From: Nitrospira sp.
GTDB taxonomy: Bacteria; Nitrospirota; Nitrospiria; Nitrospirales; Nitrospiraceae
Direction: 5' to 3'
Length of the DNA stretch: 64,000 nucleotides
Assembly: GCA_029194535.1 (NCBI GenBank)
Contig: JARFXR010000003.1
Location: 62,001 to 126,000 of the forward strand
How positions within the stretch are numbered: position 1 is the first letter of the stretch; every line of letters begins with the position of its first letter. The notes under the pieces were generated by a model, which was not told the DNA's origin, ran no database searches, and worked only from the letters and a program-made list of their open reading frames with translations. Made by a program: the position numbers and the translations under genes. Below are positions 7,911-17,528 of this stretch, piece by piece.

Positions 7911-9212
7911 ATGTTCGTTTGGACTGCCCGGCTCGGATTGCGGTTCTGGCTCTATCCCGTCATCGCGGCTCTTGCTGCCGCCCACGCTCCGGTGTCCGCT
8001 GTAACGACGATCTACACCTATACCGACGACTCCGGCACCCAGAACTTCACCACAGAGCTGAGCTCGATTCCCGAGAAGTACCGGAGCCGGGTCACCCAGC
8101 TCGATCTCGGCCCCGTCTCGAATCCGCCCCTCGTACCGGCTGCGCAACGGCCCCCATCCGAACAGGTACGAGTGGTGACGGCGAGCGGCGAATACCGCAT
8201 GGGAGATCACGACACAAAAAGTGATGCGACCCGCCTGGCCGTCGAAGCGGCGAAGCGCCAAGCTCTTGAACAGGTGGCCACGTATCTGGAAAGCATCACC
8301 GAGGTGACGGGGATGGAACTCACCAGGGACGAGATACGCACCTACACGGCCGGGATCGTCATGGTCGTCGATCAAAAGATCAGCACCCTCCTCGATGGGG
8401 GCACCGTCGTGATCCGAGCCGATTTGACCGCCCAGGTCGACCCCGCCGAGGTCGCGCAAGCCATCATGGCTCTTCGGGAAAACGAGAGCGCCAAGACCGA
8501 ACTCATGGCGCTGCGATTGGAGACGGATCAGCTGCGCCGGCAGCTGGAGGTCGCAAACCAGACTCTGGCCGCCGCCGTCTCACCCGAAGAAGTACAGGTG
8601 GCAAGCCGCCAACGAGAGGAACTTCTCAACCAACTCCAGGCCAACGCCCTCGTGTCGCAGGCCTGGACCGATTGGGTCTACGTGACGCCGGGCATCTATC
8701 CCGCTCCGTCGATCGGCCTGCAGCAGGTTCGTGGACTCTTGGTGCAGGCTCAACGGCTCCAACCGCACAATCGTCACCTGCCCACGGTCCAGCAAGTGAT
8801 TTCGGCACAATCGACCGGCTCGGCCTCCGCCCCGCTCGGCGTGCCTCCACCGGCTTCATCTTCCGGCTCATTGCTCGTTCCGCCTTCTCTCGCGCCGCCC
8901 GCTCCATCCCTGCCCTCAGCGGCGGCCGGCACGAACGCCATGCGGCCTCCGATCCCGACACAGGCGCTCCCTCCCGCCTCTTCCAATGCCGTGACCAACG
9001 CTCAAATGCGTCGAGGACCGTCGCTTGCTCCTTTGCCGCCGCTGCCGTCCCCGTTGCCTCCCACGCTGCAGCAGATTCACCCGCCGCATACCGCGCAACC
9101 CAATCCCCCGGTGCTCCGTGCTCCTTATACGATTCCCCATCACCTCCAGCAGCAGGGAGGGCGTGCCTTCGGACGGGCCGGTGGCGGCGGCCGCGCTGGA
9201 GGGCGGCGGTAG
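7911..9212 (+). CDS. exported DUF4124/FlgT-like protein with proline-rich tail
   Basis: 433 residues from ATG 7911, chosen because GAGGAGCAGG precedes it and a signal peptide follows (about 1-30). Next comes a DUF4124-like segment (IYTYTDDSGTQNFTTEL). Residues about 100-195 resemble the FlgT/LPP20 fold (EAAKRQALEQVATYLES...VVIRADLTAQVDP), a module of exported proteins. A predicted coiled coil with many Glu/Gln/Leu residues follows, then about 150 residues of Pro/Ser/Ala-rich low complexity, and a Gly/Arg tail (GRAGGGGRAGGRR). The order suggests a periplasmic or surface protein with a disordered end. Function unknown. No flagellar genes are close. Confidence 0.7.
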   Translation: MFVWTARLGLRFWLYPVIAALAAAHAPVSAVTTIYTYTDDSGTQNFTTELSSIPEKYRSRVTQLDLGPVSNPPLVPAAQRPPSEQVRVVTASGEYRMGDHDTKSDATRLAVEAAKRQALEQVATYLESITEVTGMELTRDEIRTYTAGIVMVVDQKISTLLDGGTVVIRADLTAQVDPAEVAQAIMALRENESAKTELMALRLETDQLRRQLEVANQTLAAAVSPEEVQVASRQREELLNQLQANALVSQAWTDWVYVTPGIYPAPSIGLQQVRGLLVQAQRLQPHNRHLPTVQQVISAQSTGSASAPLGVPPPASSSGSLLVPPSLAPPAPSLPSAAAGTNAMRPPIPTQALPPASSNAVTNAQMRRGPSLAPLPPLPSPLPPTLQQIHPPHTAQPNPPVLRAPYTIPHHLQQQGGRAFGRAGGGGRAGGRR

Positions 9213-9298
9213 CGCACACGCGGATGCCGCCTGTCGATCCGTGACAGTGCTTCGAGCCGGCAGTAGCAATCATAGGGCCACTCTGCTAAGAAGAGCGC

Positions 9299-9799
9299 GT
9301 GGGGTACATTGACAATAATCTCCTGCCAGGCGAGCGCGTTCACTACCGCGCGCACTTGCACTGGAAACTGTTCGTTGGTCCTGCCCTGCTGACCATCCTC
9401 AGCTTCGCGTTCGTTGGATTCGCCATCAGCCAAGGATTCGACCCCTACTGGTCGCTGATCATCCTCGTCATCCCTGCCGGCGCCGTGCTGTCTGCCTACC
9501 TGACGTGGCGTTGCTCAGAATTTGCGGTCAGCGACAAACGCGTCTTGATCAAGACCGGCATTGTCGGACGCCGCACTCTGGAAACGCTCCTGACCAAAGT
9601 CGAACACATCGGGGTCGACCAAACCCTCTGGGGCCGCCTCTTCAATTTCGGCACGATCTACGTCACCGGCACCGGATCCACGAGAGAAACCTTCGCGGGC
9701 ATTCATGCACCGCTGGAGTTCCGCAAAGCCATCGAAGCGGCAGCCGTCGCCTTCGAAGAACGGCGGCCCAGCGGACGAGCATCAACCGGCCTGACATAA
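9299..9799 (+). CDS. bacterial PH-domain (bPH2) membrane protein
   Basis: 166 residues from GTG 9299. The N-terminus carries LLPGERVHYRAHLHW, typical of YdbT/YdbS-type PH proteins, then two transmembrane helices (about 26-70) and a bPH2 domain with VSDKRVLIKTGIVGRRT, LTKVEHIGVDQTLWGRLFNFGTIYVTGTGST and a C-terminal amphipathic helix (LEFRKAIEAA). Such proteins sit in the inner membrane with the PH domain in the cytosol; their ligands are unknown. The gene stands alone, with an 86-bp gap upstream. Confidence 0.88.
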   Translation: MGYIDNNLLPGERVHYRAHLHWKLFVGPALLTILSFAFVGFAISQGFDPYWSLIILVIPAGAVLSAYLTWRCSEFAVSDKRVLIKTGIVGRRTLETLLTKVEHIGVDQTLWGRLFNFGTIYVTGTGSTRETFAGIHAPLEFRKAIEAAAVAFEERRPSGRASTGLT

Positions 9800-10216
9800 C
9801 CGGACCCGATGACCTCAGAGCCGTCTTGACCTGAGACCATTCCTCTCCTAATCACCTCCAGCAGCTATCCGATCGGAGCGAGCGTCGACATGAGACCGAT
9901 TGGAACACCTTTTCACTCCTCCAGGCGATTGGACCAAACTCGACAGGAACTGCTGGGTTTTCAGGTATACAGGTATAGTTGTGTCATGAGATCTCGCTCG
10001 CATCCCCGCGCGAGTCGAGCTGTGCCTCGACGAAGCACTGCGGCGGCCATGACGTCAAAGCCTATCTTGCGAAGATGAACGTGATGAAACGTCAGTTCGC
10101 CAGACCGGCAGCGGGGGGCTGACATCCTGCTCTTCGGTCTCTCGCGACCGGTTTCTGTTCCCCTTCTGACGCGTTGATGCTCTCAATTTCGGTTACCCGA
10201 GGCAGATACGTAAACT
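9800..10216. other. intergenic region between convergent genes
   Basis: 417 bp between the ends of the PH-domain gene and the M48 peptidase gene, so no promoter is required here. It contains a tandem 8-mer (CAGGTATA twice, from 9961) and a small hairpin (CGGTC 10135-10139 with GACCG 10146-10150) that could end transcription. Short open frames in the middle show no family features. I see no RNA gene. Confidence 0.45.
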
Positions 10217-12100
10217 TCAGAATACCTTGGTACCAACATCGATAATGAGTTGGGCAAGAGGCTTGGTGTTCCCTCTATTCGATACCGCAAACGTCTGACC
10301 AGGCAATTCCGCAGCTCGGCATAGACTGGTTAGTAGCTCCTTCTCGTTCATCAAGCGACTAGTAGGCTCAGCAGCCAAGAGGAATGCCCGCTGAGTTGGG
10401 GCGCTCCGCAATCTCCTCTCGCAGATCCACACGCCCATTGCTCCCTTGACATTTGCGAGCCGGCTGCACAGTCGAGCCATGGGTTCTTCCCCTAGTGCCG
10501 TAGGAATCAGATCTTGTCGGGTGGGCAGAGATTGGCATTCCCGCTGAATCGCTACCTGCAGATCCACCTGCTGTTCGCCGCGAAGACGCCATTTTTTCGC
10601 CAGTAGCGTGTCTCCGATGCGCAAGGCGTACGTATAGGCGACCTGACTGGCCAGAACGCCAAGGCCGGCGTCAGAGGCAATCTTATCGAGATACGTGAGT
10701 CCGCCGGGATCGTCACGCTGAAGCAAGAGACGTCCGATGGCCAGATCGGTCGCACGCTCTTGTGGGTAGACTTCATTAAACTTGCGATACAGCGGCAAGG
10801 GATCAGCCGTAGGATCGAATGCTTCCGTCCATGCCGCAAGGTTCCAACTTTCCTCCTTCGTCAGGAGGTCTTCTGGTTTTGCTCGTAGTCCTTCCAGCTG
10901 CTTCCGCATTTCAGCAACTTGCTCGTAGCGCTGTTTCCACCCAGCTGAGTTCTCCTTGAGCCACATCTGGTCAAAATCTCTAAGCACCTTCTGAAGATTG
11001 GCACCCAGCCATTCATGAGCCGCCGTCTTGCTGGATGATCGACTCATCGGCAGAGGATTTTCCGCAAGGGCTCTCAAACGATCACGTAGAGATGGATGAG
11101 TATCAGCGTAACCAGTCTCCTGTGCCATCACTTGACCAAACGCTTCAGCCCACGCGGAAGAGTTTGATCGATCACTCGTCTCAAATTGTTCCAAGCCGCT
11201 CATCGGATCTGTTGGGGCGATTGGTTCACGATCCATACGGGCTAACAAGGGTTTCCAATAATATCGATCGTTCACTATTGGTCGGACACCTGTATTCACC
11301 AACGCTGTAGCTATCGTGTGCCGTGTCGTCAGCTCAGCGGCAATCATGTCCGCTTGATACTCATTCGTACGTGCCAAGGCGAAGCTGTACGCATTGAAGT
11401 ACGGCGCATACCATTCAAAGAACCGAGCTAGGATTCGAGCTGCCCAATGCTGTGTTTGACTAAAAGCGCTCATGATTCGGTACCATGAGAGCCTCACCCG
11501 ATATATCCATCCGCTAAACCGACCGTGTCGTCCTGACAGGTGTCCCATCTCGTGGGCAAGGACGGCCCGCGCTTCTTCAGGCGGGAGACCGAGCAACAGC
11601 TGAAGCCCGACAATCAGCGTGTTTCGTGGCCAGCCGAATACTCCTAAGCGAGGGACCTGAGCGATTCCAGCGTTAAAATCATTCGTGAGGACGATGCGAT
11701 GAATCCTGGGTGCTTTCACCTGTTGTCGAAGTACATCCGCTTCCACAAACAGCCGAGGGTACTGGTGTGACGTCAGTTCATAGCCTATGGGATCACTCAT
11801 TTGTACCCATAGTGCCCGCGTAATGACATAGACGATCACCAACAGGACAAAGACAAGTTTGGTCTTCACCAGGACCCACCACACATGCCCAGCAATAGCT
11901 GCCCAAACGGCAACTGCAACGATTCCCAACAGTAGAAGCAGCATACCGAAGAGCACAGCGTATCCAAGGACCGCCAGAGCGGCCAATTTCACACGGTAGA
12001 GGCGCGGATTGGTCTCCATCAGACGTTCGGCCTGTCGGATAGAATCCTCGAAGCGGTGACGTTGCTCAGTGATAGTCATAGTGGTGACCGCTTGTGGCAT
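10217..12100 (-). CDS. membrane M48-family metallopeptidase with long C-terminal region
   Basis: 627 residues. Two transmembrane helices (about 40-70 and 78-96) precede the zinc-protease domain. HEMGH at 183-187 gives the two His ligands and the catalytic Glu; NEYQAD about 60 residues later supplies the third ligand, as in HtpX/Ste24 peptidases. The remaining 300 or so residues are helical with repeat-like stretches and may form a TPR-like scaffold. HtpX-type enzymes degrade misfolded membrane proteins. The base composition looks more A+T-rich than in the flanking genes, and both sides have roughly 400-bp gaps, which hints at separate acquisition. No partner gene adjoins it. Confidence 0.88.
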   Translation of the reverse strand: MPQAVTTMTITEQRHRFEDSIRQAERLMETNPRLYRVKLAALAVLGYAVLFGMLLLLLGIVAVAVWAAIAGHVWWVLVKTKLVFVLLVIVYVITRALWVQMSDPIGYELTSHQYPRLFVEADVLRQQVKAPRIHRIVLTNDFNAGIAQVPRLGVFGWPRNTLIVGLQLLLGLPPEEARAVLAHEMGHLSGRHGRFSGWIYRVRLSWYRIMSAFSQTQHWAARILARFFEWYAPYFNAYSFALARTNEYQADMIAAELTTRHTIATALVNTGVRPIVNDRYYWKPLLARMDREPIAPTDPMSGLEQFETSDRSNSSAWAEAFGQVMAQETGYADTHPSLRDRLRALAENPLPMSRSSSKTAAHEWLGANLQKVLRDFDQMWLKENSAGWKQRYEQVAEMRKQLEGLRAKPEDLLTKEESWNLAAWTEAFDPTADPLPLYRKFNEVYPQERATDLAIGRLLLQRDDPGGLTYLDKIASDAGLGVLASQVAYTYALRIGDTLLAKKWRLRGEQQVDLQVAIQRECQSLPTRQDLIPTALGEEPMARLCSRLANVKGAMGVWICERRLRSAPTQRAFLLAAEPTSRLMNEKELLTSLCRAAELPGQTFAVSNRGNTKPLAQLIIDVGTKVF

Positions 12101-12485
12101 GAAAAGAGTGTCGAAAACCGCTTTCCTTTCCTATGCCGGGCTGAATCTTCCACCCGCTTCACCGTGCTGCCAATCTAGAGGTGCAGCAAGCGATATACCA
12201 AGGGCTGGTCTCTTCGGTATCGGAAATTCTGTCTGAAGACAACCTCACAATTTTGCTGAAGATTAATGCAGAATCCTTCGACGAGCTTCAGGTTGTCGTG
12301 AAGAGAGAATTCGACCTTTTCCTGTCAGCTAATGCGATCCAATACTGAATCCATAGAGGTACGGCTCGGCATGCTTAAAGCAAGATTCTCCGTCTGCGGC
12401 AACCACCACGCTTTCCTCACATGTTTGTAGAAAGTCATGTACCAATTGAGGAAGGTCGGCGTCTCGCGGTGATACCGTAGGAAGC
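12101..12485. other. A+T-richer gap upstream of the M48 gene
   Basis: 385 bp between the M48 start and the pentahaem cytochrome stop. It holds the small open frame at 12181-12348 listed separately. On the minus strand, bases 12329-12480 can be read as an open frame with plausible protein character, but it has no credible start of its own and may be a decayed gene end. A promoter for the M48 gene must lie at the left edge. Confidence 0.4.
12181..12348 (+). CDS. possible small protein or gene remnant
   Basis: A 55-codon frame from GTG 12181 (open back to 12145) to TGA 12346. The predicted peptide is mixed and soluble, with an amphipathic pattern (VSSVSEILSEDN, then DELQVVVKREFDLFL), which looks more protein-like than chance frames in this window. 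GAG immediately before the start is a poor ribosome-binding site. It may be a free-standing small gene or the last part of a larger gene that has been lost. No family recognised. Confidence 0.25.
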   Translation: MQQAIYQGLVSSVSEILSEDNLTILLKINAESFDELQVVVKREFDLFLSANAIQY

Positions 12486-13760
12486 TTATCCGTTGGCCGG
12501 AGCCGCGCAGGCAAGTTGATGGGCTGACTTCGATTCTTCCTTGAAGGCCTCGGCGAGGTTGGCGGCGAGCGGAACCTCCCGCTCATAGACCGTGAAATAG
12601 TACGGATCGTCGGCCGTGAGTCCGAACTCTTCGACGAGCATGCGGTGCTGCCGCTCGCTTTGGATGTGGTAGCGCACCGTCGCCTTCAGCTTGAATCCGG
12701 CCGGCGCCTTCGGCACCCGGTATGCAAACGAATACTCACGGCTGGCCAGCGGCAGGAGACGATTGTCATAGAGTTCCACGATCGCCGGTTGCCACATGAT
12801 CCAGCGCCCCATCGTCTCGCGCTGTTCCTTGACCACCTTGCCCTGGAGATCCGTCACGGTGAACTGGACGGTGAAGTGCCGGTCCGGGTCGCCGGTCGGG
12901 AGCTTATGGCCGGCCCCGGCGTTGACCAACGTCAGCGTGACCCGCACGTCTTCCCCCGGTTTGGGTTGCAGCGGTTCAGCCGTGACCTGAACAGCCACGG
13001 CGCGTTTGACCATTGCAGGATCGTGCCCACCGCGCCAGAGATGCTGGCGTCCGTGTCTGAGGGGACTGTCGGCCGCCATCGGCCTGATGATCTCAGGCAT
13101 GTGGCAGCTTTGACAGATGAATCCCCGCTCTTTCATGAAATACCTGCCCTCGTACTCCGCATAAGTCCCGCAGGGCCCGACGTTGTAAAACTGCGCCGGA
13201 CCGGACTGCACGTTGTGACAGCGATAACAGAGCTGCGATGTCCTGAAGTTCGGATCAAACTTGGTCGGATGCGGTGCCGCGGAGTCTTCGTAGGGACCTA
13301 GAATCACCCCATCCCGGACGTGGCAGGCGGCGCACGTCACCCCTTCCTGCTGATATTCCGGGTCGTAGTTCCGGTTCAGTTCCTGAACGGCTTTTTCGAC
13401 CCGCTCGCGCGGAATCTCCTTGATCAAGGTCGGCTGCTGATTTTCCAGGGGTGAGTGGCAATTGAGACAGACCCACACATGCTTGTCCTTGGTCCAATAG
13501 GCCTGAAAGAAGGGGTCACGGTAGGCATACGAATGGATACTGGTTTTCCATTCATTGTAGATCTCGGTATGGCACGTCCCGCAGGACTCAGCCTTGAGGC
13601 TGGTCAGTCCTTTCGGAATCGTTTGGTATGGGATGGCATGCGCGTAGTCCGAGCGCAATCCGAAGATGACCGTCGGCTTCACCTCCGTGTAGTAGAGGTA
13701 GACGAGACCTGCCAGCATCCCCGCACCGAGCGTGAGCTTGACCGTGAGGGACTTCTTCAC
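12486..13760 (-). CDS. membrane-anchored pentahaem c-type cytochrome
   Basis: 424 residues from a GTG start that overlaps the end of the preceding gene by 4 bp. An N-terminal helix (about 8-26) acts as uncleaved anchor or signal. Five CxxCH sites occur at 60-64, 98-102, 143-147, 178-182 and 216-220, spaced in the irregular manner of the cytochrome c554/multihaem family. After residue 250 there are no further cysteines in CxxCH context; this part is beta-rich (VTLTLVNAGAGHKLPTGDPDRHF), as in the C-terminal domain of several cytochrome c554-like proteins with a GHxxPTG motif. The protein should sit on the periplasmic side and carry electrons. The redox partner is not encoded next to it. Confidence 0.9.
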   Translation of the reverse strand: MKKSLTVKLTLGAGMLAGLVYLYYTEVKPTVIFGLRSDYAHAIPYQTIPKGLTSLKAESCGTCHTEIYNEWKTSIHSYAYRDPFFQAYWTKDKHVWVCLNCHSPLENQQPTLIKEIPRERVEKAVQELNRNYDPEYQQEGVTCAACHVRDGVILGPYEDSAAPHPTKFDPNFRTSQLCYRCHNVQSGPAQFYNVGPCGTYAEYEGRYFMKERGFICQSCHMPEIIRPMAADSPLRHGRQHLWRGGHDPAMVKRAVAVQVTAEPLQPKPGEDVRVTLTLVNAGAGHKLPTGDPDRHFTVQFTVTDLQGKVVKEQRETMGRWIMWQPAIVELYDNRLLPLASREYSFAYRVPKAPAGFKLKATVRYHIQSERQHRMLVEEFGLTADDPYYFTVYEREVPLAANLAEAFKEESKSAHQLACAAPANG

Positions 13761-14500
13761 GTGTCCCGCCTCCGGCCGGGCGACGTCTGAATCAATTGCT
13801 TGTAGGCAATCGGCATCAGGAAGAGCAGCCCCAGCGCGGTGAACGCCAGCAGCAAGCGCGGGGACGCCAGCTCACCGAGCGAATTGATGGTGCCCAACTG
13901 CCGTCCGGCAAAGGTGTAGACCAGGCTGCCGGGAATGATGCCGAGAGCCGTCGCAGCGACATAGGTAAGAGCGCTGACCCGCGTGAGACCGGACAAGAGG
14001 TTCACCAGAAAGAACGGGAAGAGCGGAATCAGCCGTAGAGTCAGCAGATAGGTGAACGCATTCCGTGCAAACCCTTCCTGGAATGCTCCAAGCCGATGCC
14101 CGAACCGCCGCTCGACCCAATCGCGCAGCAGATAGCGCGCGGACAGAAAAGCCAGCGTCGCCCCGATCGTGGCTCCGATGTTGACATAGAGCGCCGCCGG
14201 CACACTGTCGAAGAGAAAACCTCCGGTGAGCGTCATGAGCGTCGCGCCGGGCAGCGAGAACGCCGTCTGTGCGATGTAGGTCAGGATGAACAGCACCACG
14301 GCCGTGACGTAGTGCTTCTCCGTGAACGCAAGCAGCCGGTCTCGATTGGCTTTGAGCAGGTCGAGCGAGAGATAGGTTTTCAGATCGAACAGGTAAAAGG
14401 CGCTGATCGCGACCAAGAAGAGCCCCGCAAGGAGGACCTTGCCCGTGATCGACGTCGATACGGGCGCGCTAGGACTCGTCACCTCTTTTTCGACAGGCAT
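13757..14500 (-). CDS. TVP38/TMEM64-family (VTT domain) membrane protein
   Basis: 247 residues from ATG 14500. An in-frame extension reaches 14785 but overlaps the GH15 gene and looks Arg-rich and non-protein-like. Six or so hydrophobic segments surround the conserved core: SLPGATLMTLTGGFLF, then GATIGATLAFLSARYLLRDW, and RLIPLFPFFLVNLLSGLT, followed by GIIPGSLVYTFAGRQLG. These are TVP38/DedA superfamily hallmarks. Members are inner-membrane transporters or scramblases; some neighbours of redox enzymes are thought to serve metal or selenite transport, but this cannot be told here. Gene end overlaps the pentahaem cytochrome start, so the two are translationally coupled. Confidence 0.9.
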   Translation of the reverse strand: MPVEKEVTSPSAPVSTSITGKVLLAGLFLVAISAFYLFDLKTYLSLDLLKANRDRLLAFTEKHYVTAVVLFILTYIAQTAFSLPGATLMTLTGGFLFDSVPAALYVNIGATIGATLAFLSARYLLRDWVERRFGHRLGAFQEGFARNAFTYLLTLRLIPLFPFFLVNLLSGLTRVSALTYVAATALGIIPGSLVYTFAGRQLGTINSLGELASPRLLLAFTALGLLFLMPIAYKQLIQTSPGRRRDT

Positions 14501-14541
14501 CGCGATGCTCTCCGGATCGTTGTCACAGGGCCTTCTACCCC

Positions 14542-16383
14542 TCAACCGTGGCGACCACCGTCCAAGGCCCGGTCCAGATTGAACGCGGCGCTGATCAACG
14601 CGATGTGCGTGAAGGCTTGCGGAAAGTTGCCGAGCGCCTCTCCGCTGTCGCCGATTTCTTCGGCATACAGACCGACATGGTTGGCATGCCCCAGCATCCG
14701 CTCGAACAGCTGCCGAGCCTCCGTCAGTTTCGAAGGGTCGAAGCGGCCGGCCCTGGTCAACGCTTCGACGAGCCAAAACGAGCACATCGTAAAGGTCCCT
14801 TCCCGTCCTTGGAGACCATCTGTTCCAGTCTCGCTGTCGTACCGATACACGAGACCGTCGGAGACCAACCCCCCGTCTTTCGGAGAACGATTGATCGCCT
14901 TCAGCGTACTCAGCATGCGGGGGTCGTTGGGGGCCATGAAAAACACCAGCGGCATGATGAGATTCGACGCGTCGAGGGCATCACCGCCGTAATATTGCAC
15001 GAAGGCCTGGCGTTCTCGACTCCACCCTTTCGACATGATCTCTTCGTAGATCTGGTCGCGCACCTGCAGCCAACGCTCCTGGTCGGCGGGAAACGAGCGC
15101 TTGCCCGCGAGCCGCAGCCCCCGATCCATCGCGACCCAGCACATCAGTTTTGAATAGACGAAATGCCGCCGGCCGCCGCGGACCTCCCAGATGCCCTCGT
15201 CGGGCTGCTGCCAGTTGTCGCACAGCCAATTGAGACGCCGGCGAATGCGCAACCAGGCGTCGAACCCGATGGGCATGACGTACTTGTTGTAGAGGTAGAG
15301 GCAGTCGAACAATTCGCCGTAGATATCCAGTTGTAGCTGCTGATACGCCCCGTTCCCGATCCGGACCGGCCTTGAGCCTCGGTACCCGTCGAGATGCCCC
15401 AGCACCTCTTCCTTGAGATCATGGCGTCCGTCGATGCCGTAGACGATTTGGAGCGACCCATCGGGCTCGATCTCCCCTACCCTGGCTTCCAGCCATCGCA
15501 TGAAGGCATGCGCCTCTTCGGTGAAGCCGATCCGGAGCAATCCATAGACGGTGAAAGCGGCGTCGCGAATCCACGTGTACCGATAGTCCCAGTTCCGTTC
15601 CCCGCCGAGCGTTTCGGGCAGGCTGCAGGTCGGCGCCGCCACGATGGCCCCGGTAGGCTCGTAGGTCATCAACTTCAGGGTCAGGGCCGAGCGGTAGACC
15701 ATTTCGCGCCAGCGCCCGGCATACGTGCACTTTGAGAGCCACCGATGCCAGTACTCCACCGTGTGATCGAAGACCTGCTGGATTTCGGCGGCGGAGGGAC
15801 CTCGCCGGCAGGCTTCGCCCGGCTGCAACCGATGCAGCACGAAGACCGTTTCCTGCCCTTCCTGGAGGACAAACGTCGCGGCGGCCGCGTCGTCGAGCGC
15901 CTGAAGGGGTACGCTGCTCGACAAGCCGAGACTCAACGGGCTTCCTTCGAAGACCGCGCCATGTTCGCCGATCACCGTTCGGTGTGCCGCACGCGCATAG
16001 TCCAGGGCCGGCCGGCATGCCACCCGGAACGCGAGCGCCCCGCGCGCCACCTTCACGCGACGGACCAGTTGATCGTGCCAGGGCGACTCCGGCGGCAAGC
16101 CGACCGGCATGAAATCCTCGATCTCCCCGATGCCGTTCGGCGAGAGAAAGCGGGTCACCAAGACATTGGTTTCCGGCCAGTAGAACTGCTTGGTCCGCAC
16201 GGCCGAATCGTTCGGAGTGATTTCGAACCGCCCGCCTTTTCCATCGTCCAAGATGGCGGCAAATACGCTCGGAGAATCGAACGACGGCATGCAGAGCCAA
16301 TCGATGGAACCGTTCGTGCTGATGAGGGCCGCCGTGTGCATGTTGCCGATGATGCCGTAGTGTTCGATCGGTTGATAGGCCAT
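14542..16383 (-). CDS. glycoside hydrolase family 15 protein (glucoamylase/trehalase type)
   Basis: 613 residues from ATG 16383, with AAGGAGT 10-16 bp upstream. The N-terminal super-beta-sandwich begins [17 protein letters not shown] and [18 protein letters not shown], typical of bacterial GH15. The (alpha/alpha)6 barrel contains [13 protein letters not shown], then [13 protein letters not shown], the catalytic-acid region [11 protein letters not shown] and the catalytic-base region near [17 protein letters not shown]. No signal peptide, so it acts in the cytosol, probably on glycogen-, maltodextrin- or trehalose-type sugars; the sequence alone does not separate glucoamylase from trehalase. 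It is 41 bp upstream of the TVP38 gene on the same strand. Confidence 0.92.
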   Translation of the reverse strand: MAYQPIEHYGIIGNMHTAALISTNGSIDWLCMPSFDSPSVFAAILDDGKGGRFEITPNDSAVRTKQFYWPETNVLVTRFLSPNGIGEIEDFMPVGLPPESPWHDQLVRRVKVARGALAFRVACRPALDYARAAHRTVIGEHGAVFEGSPLSLGLSSSVPLQALDDAAAATFVLQEGQETVFVLHRLQPGEACRRGPSAAEIQQVFDHTVEYWHRWLSKCTYAGRWREMVYRSALTLKLMTYEPTGAIVAAPTCSLPETLGGERNWDYRYTWIRDAAFTVYGLLRIGFTEEAHAFMRWLEARVGEIEPDGSLQIVYGIDGRHDLKEEVLGHLDGYRGSRPVRIGNGAYQQLQLDIYGELFDCLYLYNKYVMPIGFDAWLRIRRRLNWLCDNWQQPDEGIWEVRGGRRHFVYSKLMCWVAMDRGLRLAGKRSFPADQERWLQVRDQIYEEIMSKGWSRERQAFVQYYGGDALDASNLIMPLVFFMAPNDPRMLSTLKAINRSPKDGGLVSDGLVYRYDSETGTDGLQGREGTFTMCSFWLVEALTRAGRFDPSKLTEARQLFERMLGHANHVGLYAEEIGDSGEALGNFPQAFTHIALISAAFNLDRALDGGRHG

Positions 16384-16549
16384 GTGAGTGTTCAACTCCT
16401 TATGCGTTCGAACCGATTGGCTCGTTTCCGGGCCCATCCTGGACTGTCGGGGAACGCAATAGCAACCCCCGGTTTCGCGGAAGAGGCGACTCTGAACCGC
16501 CGGCGCCGGCATTCATTCTCTCTCCGACGATTCGGGGTATAGTGTGGCC

Positions 16550-17497
16550 ATGTCCGCCAGACCAAACCGGCGCTCCGCCACGAAGGCTTACGGGCGAGGA
16601 AGCGGTCATCGAAGGAAGCTGGCATGGGTCCGCCGCTTCGTGCGAGCACGATGGGACGAATTCCAGTTGATGAGGGCGGCCCTGGCCGCCTCCCCGTTCC
16701 CGTTCCGCCTGATCGTGGGGGGAGTCCTGCTCCTCTTGATCTGGTCCACCGTAAACTGGACCTATCACGCCATCCACAAACCGACTGAACTGTTCTTTCC
16801 GCTGGACGACTCGCTGGACAAGAATCCCGCCGACACCTGGCGGCAATACCAGCCGCTCTTCGTGGAACATTCGACGGCCGTCATCAGCCCGGAATTTCTC
16901 GCGGCGCTGGCGCAGCTGGAAAGCGGAGGCAACCCCGTGGCCCGCACATACTGGCGATGGCGTCTGACTTGGAATCCATTCGGTGTGTATCGTCCGGCGT
17001 CGAGCGCCGTCGGCCTCTATCAGATCACCGATGGAACCTTCCAGGAGGCGAAACGCTATTGCATCCACGAGCATCACGTCGCCGAAGAAGGGCCTTGGCA
17101 CGATCTCCGTTCGTGCTGGTTTAACGGTCTCTACATGCGCGTGTTGCCGAGTCACGCGATCGAGATGACCGCCGCGCTCCTGGACCGTCGCGTGGCCCAA
17201 AGCCTGGGACCCCGTCGCCTCGCCGCAGTATCGCTGCGAAAAAAACAGGAGCTCGCCGCCGTGATTCATCTCTGCGGAGCCGGCGCGGGTCGTGAATTCG
17301 TCACCCGTGGGTTCCGGTTGGCGTCCAGACAGCGGTGCGGCGACCATGAGGTCCGCCGTTACGTGGCACGCGTCACGATCTTGATGCGCGAATTCGCGAA
17401 GCTGGCGGCCGGCACGGCGGCGCGGAGCGCTCCGTCAGCTATGGCATCATCGGCATCGCGGAACCGAACGTCTCTCGTTCCGGAGCCGACCGCTTGA
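16550..17497 (+). CDS. membrane-anchored lytic transglycosylase (SLT fold)
   Basis: 315 residues from ATG 16550; a GTG two codons upstream is equally possible. A basic N-terminus and one transmembrane helix (about 52-72) place the rest in the periplasm. The lysozyme-like domain has LAQLESGGNP with the catalytic Glu at about residue 124, then a VGLYQITDGTFQEA segment in place of the usual GLMQI/GLFQ pattern, and a C-terminal helical part. This fits peptidoglycan-cleaving lytic transglycosylases of the SLT superfamily. The insertion RTYWRWRLTWNPFGVYRP between the two motifs is longer than in Slt70-type enzymes. The gene is divergent from the GH15 gene. Confidence 0.85.
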   Translation: MSARPNRRSATKAYGRGSGHRRKLAWVRRFVRARWDEFQLMRAALAASPFPFRLIVGGVLLLLIWSTVNWTYHAIHKPTELFFPLDDSLDKNPADTWRQYQPLFVEHSTAVISPEFLAALAQLESGGNPVARTYWRWRLTWNPFGVYRPASSAVGLYQITDGTFQEAKRYCIHEHHVAEEGPWHDLRSCWFNGLYMRVLPSHAIEMTAALLDRRVAQSLGPRRLAAVSLRKKQELAAVIHLCGAGAGREFVTRGFRLASRQRCGDHEVRRYVARVTILMREFAKLAAGTAARSAPSAMASSASRNRTSLVPEPTA

Positions 17498-17528
17498 CCT
17501 TCCAATCCTTGAAGCGCATGCTTTTCAC

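Noticed and set aside
9890-10078. 62-codon frame between the PH-domain and M48 genes
   Set aside because: It is Arg/Ser-rich with no domain pattern and no ribosome-binding site. Other frames in the same gap look equally open by chance.
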